Below the pieces are notes generated by a model. That model saw only the letters and a program-made list of their open reading frames with translations. It was not told where the DNA came from and made no database searches. DNA of 64,000 nt from Agelaius tricolor (taxonomy: Eukaryota; Chordata; Aves; Passeriformes; Icteridae): NCBI GenBank assembly GCA_023055355.1, contig JALJCS010000028.1:5704418-5768417 (forward strand), read 5' to 3'. Shown here in pieces: positions 21,701 through 33,700 of this stretch. A program made the position numbers and the translations under genes. The first letter of the stretch is position 1. Every line of letters starts with the position of its first letter.

Positions 21701-24700
21701 GAGGTTAACCCTTTCCCACTCCTTTTTTTTTTTGTTTTTGCCCTGAATGATGAGGCTTTTCTGGGTGCTTCAGCCTGATGTTCTCAAGCTGTAAAGGCAG
21801 GAGACATCTCTGAGGGTGGTCTCTGCAGTCAATACACTCTCACCTACTTACTGATCGTTTACTCATATCTTAGTTTAACCTTTCTGCAGGTTAAACCCAG
21901 CTCAATGAGTACTGTGTATCCCCTCCAGAGACCTTGTGTTGTTGGAGCCATCAGCTCCTGGCTGGTTGAATCGATTGCCAAGTGTTAGAGACTTTAATCG
22001 TCCCGCTAAGATGTTCATTGAAAATGTGGCAAATGCCTCTGTTAAGCTGTCCAGAACCAAAGTAGGGGAAATGGGCATTTGCAAAGCAGGATACCTGTGC
22101 CAGACCAGAGGGAGTTGTACAGAGAAGGGAGACACTGAGCTGTGCTGTTGGAAGTTGTTGGGTCCAGCTCTGTTGGAAAGCTGAAGTCCAAGATCCCGTG
22201 GAGATTTGGGGTTCCAGAGGCAGATCTGTTTGGCTCTGTGTGGAGTGCTGTCTGGGGCAGCAGTGGAGCCAGTCCCTGTGGTGCAGCCCTGGGGCAGAGT
22301 GGTTAATCCCAAAGCTGCTTGCAAAGCTGATCACCTTGTCCTTGTCCTCAGTGCCATAATTAGCTCTGAGGGGGAGGGTGGGTGCTGGCAGAGCCCTCTC
22401 TTGATTCTGTTCCCCTCCTTCGGTTTGAGGGAGGCTGTGGATGTGCTGGGTAAGTGGAAACTTTTCCCCTCTGCCAGGGATGGGGGTCCAACATATATCC
22501 CTTCATGCAGCTGCTTGAGGGAGGGGTTACCGAGGCATAAGGTCCTGGAAAATGAAATGTCTCCAGAACGGGATGAAGAGCACTGGCTTCTGTGGTGCCA
22601 GAGCCAGGTGTGAGGAGGCGCGGTGGGGCATGAGAGGCAGTGCCTGTCTGGCAGCACCCATTCCTGGGCTCTGGCAGTGAGCTGGGGCTGCCTGGCACTG
22701 AGCTGGGGCTGCCTGGTGCTCACTGTGCTCCCCCACCCCAGGCCCTGTCCGGCAGTGCCCGCAGCGAGGCGGCCGACATGCGCTCGGTGCGCTGGGCTGT
22801 CTGGAGCCCCGTCCCGGGCGCTGGTGACACAGATGTGATCCTGCCCTTGCGTGGTGGTGCCCGCCGTGGCCCCTGCCAAACCTTGGTCTACCGGACCCCC
22901 CCGAGCTCCCGGCAGGTAAGGGTGTGCTGGCCCCTGGCAGCTTTGCTTGGTGTCAGGGCGAGGGAGCCGCTGCTGTCAGAGGCACGAGGAAGGCTGCGTG
23001 TACCACACTGTCTGAAAGCATTTTTGTTGCCAACTTCAGGGGAAGCACGTGGAGTCTGGGACTGTCCAATTCCATGTTTCCACTGATTCGGAAGAACATC
23101 TTGTAACTGCTGCGGAGATCCTATGTAAAGACAGGGACGAGTCGAAGGAGCCTCCTACGCCATCGCTGAGTGAGTGTTTTCCAGATCGCTGACATTTAAA
23201 ATATAGAGTGTGGCACTGGTGTCTGCTCGGGAGAGAAAACAAGACTTCAGTGAGTTTCAGCAAGCTAGTTATGAATTACTGGAGTGAAGCAAGATTTTTG
23301 TCAAGTTGAATTCAGCTCTTACTTTTTAACTTGCAAAATTCTCATGTGATAGTATTGCTGAGCCATGTGCAAAATCCCCAGGAATTGCCAGTGCTGCCCC
23401 AGCCTGCTCCCATTCTGGGTGCAGTGGCCACACCAGCAGCACGTTCTCACTGCAGGTACTGCTGCTCCTCTCTCTGGACTCAGAGTCTCTCCAGACATGG
23501 GAACAAGAGAGATGTCAGTCATAGGCTGGGGAAAAGCAATCTGGTTGTGCCACCACTGAGGGAGTGTGACAGCAGCCTGGGTTGGGTTGATGTGTGCAGG
23601 ATGTGTTGGTGCCTGGCTGGGGAGGAGCAAGCAGCATCTGTGCATGTGCACAGGTGCATCTGTCTATAGTTTGGGGGGCTGTTTTTTTGGGGTTCCACCA
23701 CCCCTCTGCTCTATTGGAGATGGAAGGAAAAATGCTGTGGGCTGGAGTTTGGCCATGACGTTGTGTCCAGACACTGTGCTCCTAAAAATCCTTTGACTTG
23801 TTTCTCTCTCATCCCCCTTTTGTGATTGGTGGGAAGCAAACTGCCCTTTCTTTGCAGCGCTGCTCCTGCTGGGGTCCCAGATGTGTCTCAGGGTGATGCT
23901 TCAGACACCAGGCAGTGTTTCAGTGTGTGTCATATCTCCCCAGCTCTCTGATGAGCCATTTAGTGTCAGCCCACGGGCCAGGCAATGCCCATTACGGTGG
24001 GTTGCTGTTCCATGCTGGTTCCAGTGCTGTGGAACCACAAGATGGCAGTGGCACCTTGGCTTTGCTGTGACAAATCCTATGTTTCTGCTGGTGAGGAGCC
24101 AGGATTGCTGCTGGGAGGGGTTTTGGTGAGGAAAGCTTTAGTGGCAGATGAAGGGGTCTCGTGATGTCAGGGTATGTGGGGCTCATTTCCCTGAATCACA
24201 GGCTGCATCATGACTGGTACCTTCGTGGTGCTGCTTGAAAAGTTTTTCCTGGTGTCTTTCAGCTGTAGGTGGCTGGAATGCTGATGGAGTTGTGGTGTGG
24301 TGAGGGGAGAGGGGAGGGGAGCAAGTGCTGACACTGAGCTTCCAACCTGGTGGGGGTCTGGAGTGCTCCAGCTTGGGGGAATGTGCTGGGCTGTGGGCTG
24401 TGTCCCTGGTGAGGGAAGATCCCCATCAAGGTGATTTTCAGGGACAAACTCCCTGGCATTTCCCAGCTACAGGGGGCTTATGGCACAAAGGAGGGCTTGC
24501 AAATGCAGCGGTGGTCCCAGAGCTGTGCCCCCCTAGCCTGTGTTGCAAGGTACTGAAGAGTCTATTGGGTTAACTTTTTGTAGAGCTCTGTTGAGAAACG
24601 TGCTGCTGCCTGGCCCAGGGGAGGCCAAGAGCTTCATCTGTCAGCTCAGATGCTGGTGTTGCTGCTGTATCTGTCCATCCTCTTCTCAACACCAGCCAAA

Positions 24701-27700
24701 GCCATCCTGACTGGAAGGAAACAATATTTTAGGCATGAGGGAAACGGGGTGATTTCCTTTACACAGCAGCCAGCATGGAATTGCTGGGATATATGTGGTG
24801 GGGGAAAGCAAATTAAGGTCTAAGCATCACGTGGATGCAGAGATGGAACATCTGTGCCCCTGCTCTGCTGCGAAGGACCCGCAGCTCCACGGCTCAGCGA
24901 GCTCAGCTGTGCTGGCTCCAGAGAGCAGCCGAATATAAACACGATAAAGCTGCCACCGTTTCGGGGCACAAATGCTCCAGCAGTTGGAGGGAGTGACAAA
25001 AAATAACAGAGAAACGATGAAAACCTTAAGTATCCTAAAACTTTCACGTCTCATTAAGCATCCCACTTAGGCAGCACCGCGTGGCCGTGAGGCACCGCGG
25101 CGCTGTCAGGGGATGGGGGAGCTGTTGTTTGTGGCACAGTTAGCCTGATTCACGGCAAAATAACGGATGGATCTGGAGATGTGCTGTGTTAACCCCCAAG
25201 CAGCAGTCTTATTGGGAAATAAGTCAAAAGAAGTGTTTGGGTGATGGTAAACTGCTTCACTGTGCTGCCTTCGCACCTAAAATTGAAAAGGGCTGGTGGG
25301 AGGACAGGGCAGTTTGGTGGCAGTGGTGCAGCTGCAGTTATGGGGCCTGAGGGTTTTGGCTCCTCTACAGCATCTCTCCTGTCCCTCTCCACAGGAGTGC
25401 CAGCCCCACGGCGAGTGCCAGTCTCTCCACGGGGACCAGGGGTAAGTGCCACATGCACCAGTGGGTGTGGGTGGTGAGCAGCAGCATTCCCCAGGGGGTG
25501 GCCCACGTGTAGGGTGTGCTTCTGGACCCATCCCGTGCCTGTTTTCCTGTCTGATGCAGCCAAGAGGCACCAAGTGTCCTCGACTCCACCTTTTCCAGGC
25601 AGCAAAGCAGCTCCTGCCTGTGATGTGCTGGGAGAGATTCCCTGTGCTCTTTTCATGCTGCAGGAGTGAGGGCAGCTCTGGTTTTTGACAGCCCAGATTT
25701 GCTGGGTGCTGCTGTCCCCAGTACGTGCTGACAGAGACACATGGCTTGTTCGTGCAGAGCTCCCAAGATTTAAGGAGAGCTGTGAATACTGAGAGCCCTC
25801 TTTATGCTGTTTTATATCTTGATGCAGGAGTCAATGCACGCAAATATTTTTGATGAAATGAAATGCCTCATAAGGCTGCATTAAGCAGTTTGATCTTCCT
25901 GCTGCTTATGCTCATCCCTCCTCTTGCCAGAGAGCGAGCAGCAGGGAAATGACAGCGGAGGTGCAAACCCTTGTGTGGCCAAGTTGTAACACTTCTTGGT
26001 GGAATGACAACACTGGGGCACGTGGTGGCTGAGCTCCTCTAGCACAGAGGGGCTGCTGGCTCAGCTTGCCTCCAGGGCTGCCTCAGGGGGCTGCCTTGGG
26101 GCTGTGGCTGCTCACGCTTGCCATTCTCTCACCAGCTGTCAGTGTCCCAGCTCGTGGCCTCACCACGGAGCACAGGCCAGACCCTGCAGCAGGATGGGGG
26201 CATCACCCACCTGGAGGCCGACCTGGGCTCGCCAGACACAGAGCCCTGTGCCAGTGACCAGCTGCAGGCGCTGCCCTTCACCCCGCTGCAGCTGCCCATG
26301 GCTGCTGTGGGGCTGCAGGCATGCAGGTGATGCTCAGCTGCCCCTCCCCAGGCTCCTGTGGCCCCATCACCTGCCCTGCCAGGGTCCCTGTGGCCCTATT
26401 TGTGGAGCTCAGCCCTGTTTCTCCATCAGTTCCCACGTGTCCCTGTCTCGTGGTGCTCTGGCACGCCTGCACGCTGCCGGCTTCCCAGACATCCTGGACT
26501 GCAACCAGGAGCCAGTGGAAATCTCAGAGCCAGTGGAGCTGGGCAGTTCCAACCTGCGGCTGGAGGAAGCTGACCCTCTGCAAGGCAATGAAATAGTCCT
26601 GCAGTTCCTGGCTTTTGGAAGGTGGGATGGCAGCTCATGGTCTTGTGTGGGTAGATCCCAAAGGCTTCCTGGACAGAGTCCTTTCCAAATTCCCCTAACC
26701 CTCTTCCCTGCTTGGGCAGGAGATGTCTCTTCTTTTAACCTGCTTTTGTCCTCCCTGGGCACTTTTAAGTCATAATCCAGTTTTTTTAAATTGGATCCAT
26801 AAGCCACAATCTGATGTCAGAGCTCATTAATGCAGGGTTTCTCCAGAAATGCAAATGGAGTTGGGAAAATTGGCACCCAAGGGGTGGCTTTGGCTGGATA
26901 AGGGCCCACTTCTGTTTTTTCATGGCTGGCAGTGTGCTGTGGGAAGGTAGCACGTTGTCTTTGCTGGGCGCCTCCATCACAGCATATGGCAGGAGACAGC
27001 TGGAATTACAAAGCTTTTTGGGAAGTTAAGGCAAACCGTATGGCCGCTGTCTTCAGAAAAGTCCAAATACTTGTGGTGCTGCCAATCTTCTCTTGTTCTT
27101 CTGCCTCTTGGCATGTGCCAAATGCATGAGTAGCTCATGACAGAGTGGCAGTGCTGTGCCACAAGTAACCCAAACCCCTCTCTCTCTCCTCAAGAGATGC
27201 CCAGGGCGGCGTGGAGGGGCTGTGGCCAAGGACCGTCTTCCTCACCTTCCAGTTCTACCGTTTCCCACCGGTCACCACGCCCCGGCTGCAGCTGGTCAGC
27301 ATGGATGGGGGCCTGGCTGTGCCAGCTCAGCTCCTTGTCCGTGTCAACGAGGATGGGACCCTAACCAGTAAGCTCTGGTTTGAGCATCCATGTGTGACCC
27401 ATTCTGTTGGGTGGATGAGGGCTTGCCTCTGGCCCTAGGGATGGGCTGGTGTTAATAGCAAACCTCTGCTGGTTTGCACGTCATGAAAAACATTCAGTAC
27501 ATCCAGCGTTTGAAGGAGTACACAGTGGTCAGTTGTGTTAGGTGCTGCACATTGAGGCTTCCCACCAAGCCAAGTGCCATGTCTGTGATGGTGTGGTGTC
27601 TTGCAGGACCACCAGGCTTGCAGCTGAAGTACATGGTGGATCCAGCTTTCCTGAGGCCTGGGGAGCAGCGCTGGTTTCTGCGGTACCTGGCTGAGCACAG

Positions 27701-30700
27701 CCTCCAGATTGACGTCTGGGATGGAGACTCCCTGCTCCATTTTGGGTCTGCTGCCATTAAACTGGAGGTATTGGTTAGATTGAAGGTCTTTTCCTGTGGC
27801 TGGTAATTCTGAAGAGTCCCCTGCCTGTATAGAGTGCTTAGGGAAGAGCCCAGCTCTCCCTTTGGCCCTGTGTTGAGATGCTGTTGTGTCTTCAGTAATG
27901 GAGATGCTGTCAGCCCCTCTGTGTAACTGAATCTGGTGTCAGCTTGACAAGCCCCTAATCACAGGATTTGTTATCTTTTCCTCCAAAGTGATGACAAAGC
28001 ACTAACTTTCTTTGCCCTTCCCCGGAACTCTGGCAGTATTCTAGCACTAAGCCCTGCAGAACCAGGACATCCAGTGCCATTCATACCCAGATGTTGCAAT
28101 ACAACACAAAATGAACGACACTCACACGCTGAGATGTCCAAGGCAAAAAAGGCACATTCATTTCTGGACCTCGATATTTATAGAATTCCAAAAGTGACCA
28201 TGGATTGGAGGGGGAAATTGCCACCTCTCCAACCACACTGGTCAAACCAACAGTCCATCAGTTCTCTCCTCCTCCAGAAAGGAATGCAAAACAACCATTA
28301 TTGGCGTGAGAAACTCCATTACAGAAACGTAAACATCAGAAGGCTTAGAAGAACTTTAGAAGAACAGGGCGACACCCAGACCCCTTGACCCCTCTGGACC
28401 AGAGTCCCCAGTGACTCGTTGCACTTTGTCTGTCCTTGCTTTGTGCCCAGCCCCTGCTGCGCCAGGGCCAGCTGGCTGTCAGGACGTACCACGAGCTGGA
28501 GGTGGCCGCGACTGAGTACGAGCCGGACGGGACGGTGATGGGCCGGGAGGCTCTGAGGCACGGCGCCCTGCGGCCCCTCGGGGTCCGTGTGGCTGTGAGG
28601 GGCCACCTCCACCTCTGCCTGGCCAACATTGGTGAGAACCCCCTGCTCATGCGGCCCTCAAAGGCTGGGGTGGGGCACACAGCATGTACCTGAGTGAGAC
28701 CCAGAGACATCATCCTTCCCAGAACCTGCTGGCTGCTTTTATTTTACGTATTTAATTCTGTCCTATAAATGTGCAGTGACTCCAGGTTTTAAAATCTTAT
28801 CTTCAGAGGAGAGATTAGCTCCATATAAGATATCTTAAATCGTCATTTCCATACTTTGCCTGCAAAGGGCCGATAAGCTCCTGGGAAGGAGAATCTGAGA
28901 TCCACAACCCAGGGAGTGGTTTAACTTGCACCCTGACAAAGAGCTGCTGTGCCAGGACAGCAGCCACCCTTTGACTGTTGTTTTTCCCATTCTCTTTTTT
29001 TTTAAAAAAAGAAAATACTGTTAGAAACAGGATGGCAAAGCTTGGTGCCCTTTCCTGAAGGATGGGGACGGGATGTGTAGGCTGGGCAAATGCCTGGTGG
29101 GTTTAGAGCTTTGTGTGGCTCCACTTGGCACAGCCTTGTGGGAGTGGGGAGATGCAGCAGCACGTGGCCATGCAGGGGGAGGCAGAGCTCAGAAATGAAA
29201 GCAAGAGCTGGTTAGGGGCTCAGGATGGTGTGTGCTCTCAGTGCTGCTCCATCCTTGGGCAGGTGACTGTGTGACAGAACAGGCCCTGGGGAGCATGTGG
29301 GGCTCTTAGGGCATCATTGGTTTCCAGATATTCTCTCCTGCTTGTGTTGTGTAAATTGGCTGAACAGAGCTGCAGGGAGGTAAAAATTTGCAGTAGATTT
29401 TATAACAAAGAAAATGGGATGGTTTCCACTCACTCCTGTCTCTGCTTGTGGCAGGTCACCCATGTGAGGAGATCCCAGGGCAGCTGCCATCCCATTCGTG
29501 CATTGTCACTGCACCAGACAGCACTGTCACCACCCCAGGTGGCAGGGGGTACTCCCTGAACACTCCTGGTGGTGAGTCCTGCTGGGGCCTGGTCTGTCCC
29601 CCTGTGGGTTGAGGTGGGCAGTGTCTCTGCTGCTGCAGTGCCAGCTGTGGGTCAGCTGCCCCTCTGGTGCTCCTCTTTCCAGCCCTGCAGTATTGCAGAG
29701 CTCTTGGGGGCTGCACTATCTGGGGGGTCCTTCCTTGGTGCCATGGTGCTCTCTTTCCACAGGCAGGAGGACGGTGTGGGCACGAAGGCTGGTGGATGTG
29801 GACAATGAGCTGGAGGCTGCGCTGCGCAGTCGCCGGCCAGAAGTGAGCCTAGCCCCCTGGTCACCCTCAGTGAGGCCATGTCCACCCACTGGCTGCACCA
29901 CGTGGCACTGGTGTGGCTGCACGAGGGTGCTGGTGGCAGCAGGGCGTGGGGCCAGACCCCTGTGGTGTCTCTGTGCTTATGGTTCCTTCCCTCTGGGCGC
30001 AGGGCTGGCCAAAGCAGCGTGCCTGGGACCTGCAGGTCATCAACTCCTACCGGGATCACATCAAGGGAGAGAGCATCTACCAGATGCTCAGCCAGGCCAT
30101 CACAGCCACCCGCACTGTCCACGCTGTGCTGGGCACAGCTGAGTTCTTTGAGTTTGCCCTGAAGAACCCCTATGGCGTCCAGCACACCGTGACCATCGAG
30201 GTCGACCACCCTGAGCTCAGGTGGGGGCTCCCCCGTGTGCCTGTGGGGAGGTGCCAGGGTAGTGCCAGCTCCCTGCCAGTCCTCACCAGCACCTCTGCTG
30301 CTCACTGCCCCAGTGTCATCCTGGACCCGAGGGAGTGGCGCCACTTCAAGGAGCTGACCAAGAGTGTTACACCGGTGGAAGAGGATATGTTCCATCTCCG
30401 TGAGGACCTCAAGCCTCAGGTCTACCTGCGCCCCAGTGAGACTGTCCACATCCCCTTCAAATACCAGACCTTCTCTGCAGACCCCGCTGTGGTTGCAGCA
30501 CAGGTAGGCTGTTCTGAGCTGTTTTCAGCTGTTCCTGTTACGAAGTGTTCCCCTTGGCTGTGGTTACCATTGCAGAGCAGGCTGGAACCGCCATGGGGAG
30601 CAGCAGCAGCCACAGTGATGCTGCACCCACCCTGAAAGAACTCATTGTTTCACCCCACAGGGGCCGGCTGGGCTGGGCACTGGTGCCAATGCCAAAGCTC

Positions 30701-33700
30701 ATTCCTTTGGGAAGAGTGAGGCCAAGCAGACAAAGCTCATCCAGGTTAGGAAGCCATGTGAAACACTGCTTGAGGGGCTGCATGGGAGGAGCAGAATCAC
30801 TGGAAAACCCCAGCCCTCTCCTGCTGGTCCCCGGGACAGGTCTCCTTCCAGGTGAGCAGGGGGAAGCCCATTGCACTCCTGCGGGTGAAGGTGGAGCCCC
30901 AGCCCCATGTGGTGGACCAGACCTTTCGCTTCTACCATCCAGAGCTCACCTTCCTGAAGAAAACCATTCGGCTGCCTCCCTGGCACACCCTCCCTGGTGA
31001 GTCTGTGGCATGCCTGGCAGGGCTTGGGCTCTTCCTTGTTAGCCATCATCCATAGTTCATGGAGCCTTTCTGGAGGCACAGCGGCATCCAGAGAGCACAT
31101 TGCTGGCTCCTCATGCCTTCAGAGCCCTGGGCTCCTCGCTTGCTCTCCATCCGTCTTGCTCTGTTAACTTCAACCTGAATTCCCTACATCTGCACACCCA
31201 TGTAGTTTGCTGGTAGTCAAGCTTGAGGGGTTCTGTGTGAAGCTGTGTGGGGCACAGGGGAAAGGCACAGGTAGAGGAGAAGCTGAAGGTGATTTTCTTG
31301 GTCCCTTGTCCACAGGCACGCCAGTGGGGGTGCCAGGAGGGCAGCCTGAGATGTTCGTTCGCTGCAGCGACCCCGACATCATTTGTGAAACCAAATCCTT
31401 GGTATGCTACACTTGGGCATTGCTGTTCCTCGTGTCCTCCTCCTGCAGATTGTTTGGGTTGGCAGAGAGCTGCTGATGTGGGTGCAACCACAGAGCATTC
31501 CTGTGTACCAGCACGTGGCAATGACACAGTGGCAGCAACGAAGCTGGAATTGCTTTTCATTCCCAATTAAAAGGAGCTGTGTTGTTTTGGCGGGGGAGGC
31601 TGAGCATTGCCCCTTATCGCATCATGCAGCAGCCTGTACTTGCTTGTTCTTTTGAGCAAGTACCAGATGATTCAGATGCTGGGGAAAAGCAGCCTTTTGT
31701 TGGGCTTTCTGCTGCTCGGGGTATCCACAGCCGTTTGCAGCGGGTGGGGGGACGATGTGTCCTTGGGGTGCACAGCAAAGCCTGTCCCTGCTGAAGGATA
31801 CTAGAGTAGAGGGGCAGCTCCATGCCCAGCCCTGCACCATCCCACTCTCTCCTGAAGCAGGAGGCTCTCCTGGGCTGGCTCAACAGCAGGAAGAGGTGGA
31901 AGGGAAAAATAAACTTGGGCATGTCCATGCAAATGGCAACGAGGGATAGTTGCTAATTGCTGTTGCGGAAAAGCGTTAGTATGGTAATTGGATTAGGGCT
32001 TGTTAGAAAACTTGTGGAAAATTTGCCAAAATTTGATTACAGATACAGACCTGGAATGTGATAGTCATTTGTATCCTCTTTTGTAATTAAAAATACTGGG
32101 AGAGCTCAGCCAAGCTGTATAATAACTTAATAACGTAGTTTAACGAGGAACCGAAAGCATCTGCTTTCGTAAGGGAGTTGGTGGTAGCTCCCTCATTAAT
32201 GGGAAGACACCCCTGGGGTCCTCATTAGCTGGTCAACTGCTGGGACAATGCTCTGTTGTCTATGCAGGGGCCTGGCGAGCCACAGGACATCTTTCTCAAA
32301 GTAGCCGGAGGACCAAGCCCGCAGATCAAAAAATTCTTTGTTGCCATTTATACGTAAGTAGCAGGACCCCAAAAGGGTGGGGAACGTTGGCTGCCGTGGT
32401 GTGTGACGAGCCCTGTCCGTCTGTCTGTGCACAGGGACGCCTGGCTGGCAGCCCCTGTGCAGATCTGGCAGTTCTACCTGCACTCTCTGCAGCGCCTGGA
32501 CGTCGCCTGCACGGCCGGGCAGCTGACGCGCCTCTCCCTGCTGCTGCGCGGCACCGCGGCCCCGCGGAGGGTGCGGGCCTTCACCTCCCACCCCCAGGAG
32601 CTGGAGGTAACCCCCGTGGTGGGCTGGGGCTGGCTGGCTGGCCTGGGTTAGCCCAAAGAAACCCCCTCCAGAAAGCAAAAGGCAACCCACGTGGAACTGT
32701 GAACAACTGAGAGCCGTAAAGCGTTTGTGATAATTATCTTTTGATTAGAGTTGTCATGTGTAGGATCATTGGCGCGAAACCCCGGAGGGCAAATTATCTG
32801 CGTTAATGAGACTGTCTGAAGACTCTCAATTTCTTTAGAATTCGTTCGTCCGTAATTGGAAATGTGAATAATAAAAGGCAGAAAAACTCCATTGCTGTCC
32901 TGTAGAGGAAAGGCAAAGGCTCCTCAGGCAAAGCCTGTGTGGTGCAACCCTTGGGCTGGGGAGGCCCTGGGTGTTCCCAAGTGGCTCTTGTCCTTCCTGA
33001 CATGAATTAGTCCCAGAGTATTCCTGGGGCTGTGAGGTATGGCATTCAATAGTGATGGAATAGGGGTACAGGTTTTTAAGAGCAATTGGGTCTAATTGAT
33101 GCTCCAAGCTGGACTTTTCAGGGCTGTGATCAGCCGTGGTGGGTGGCTGTACCTCCACGAAGGTGTTGTTCCACAGATGGATCCGAACGGTGCCTTCCTC
33201 CTCCCCGCCAATGGCATTCAGGACCTGTACATCGGTGTGAGGCCACGGCGGGCTGGCAGCAAGTTCATCTACCTCAACCTGGTGGATGTGGAGTCCCACC
33301 AGCTGGTGTCCTCCTGGCTGCTCTGCCTGTCCTGCAGGCAGCCTCTCATCTCCAAGGTATGGCAGCTCTCGCCACTGCGAAACGTAGTGATGGCACCGGA
33401 TCAGTGGTCTCAGTTCAGCCCATAACCTGGGGCTGTCTCCTGCTTCTTCCTCTCTTTCCATCTGTGTTTTTTTTGGCGCTTGCCATCATAAACACACATT
33501 TAGCCCTTGGGTACTTGAATAATCTCACTGAAGCCCCTGGTAGAATGTCTTTTAGGCTGTTTTGGAGGCAGCCCCACGCTGAGGAGCGGCAGCTCGGAAG
33601 TATTCCCAGTTGTGAAATTAGAGCTGCAGCATGCTGCTTTCGATTAGCGCTGTGCTGGCAGAGGCCTTGCCTCAAAGACAGAAAATTAGATTTCCTGGCT

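Noticed and set aside
29843..30002. Possible extra NPHP4 exon in this short intron
   Set aside because: No frame resembles the human linker and no internal acceptor/donor pair fits.
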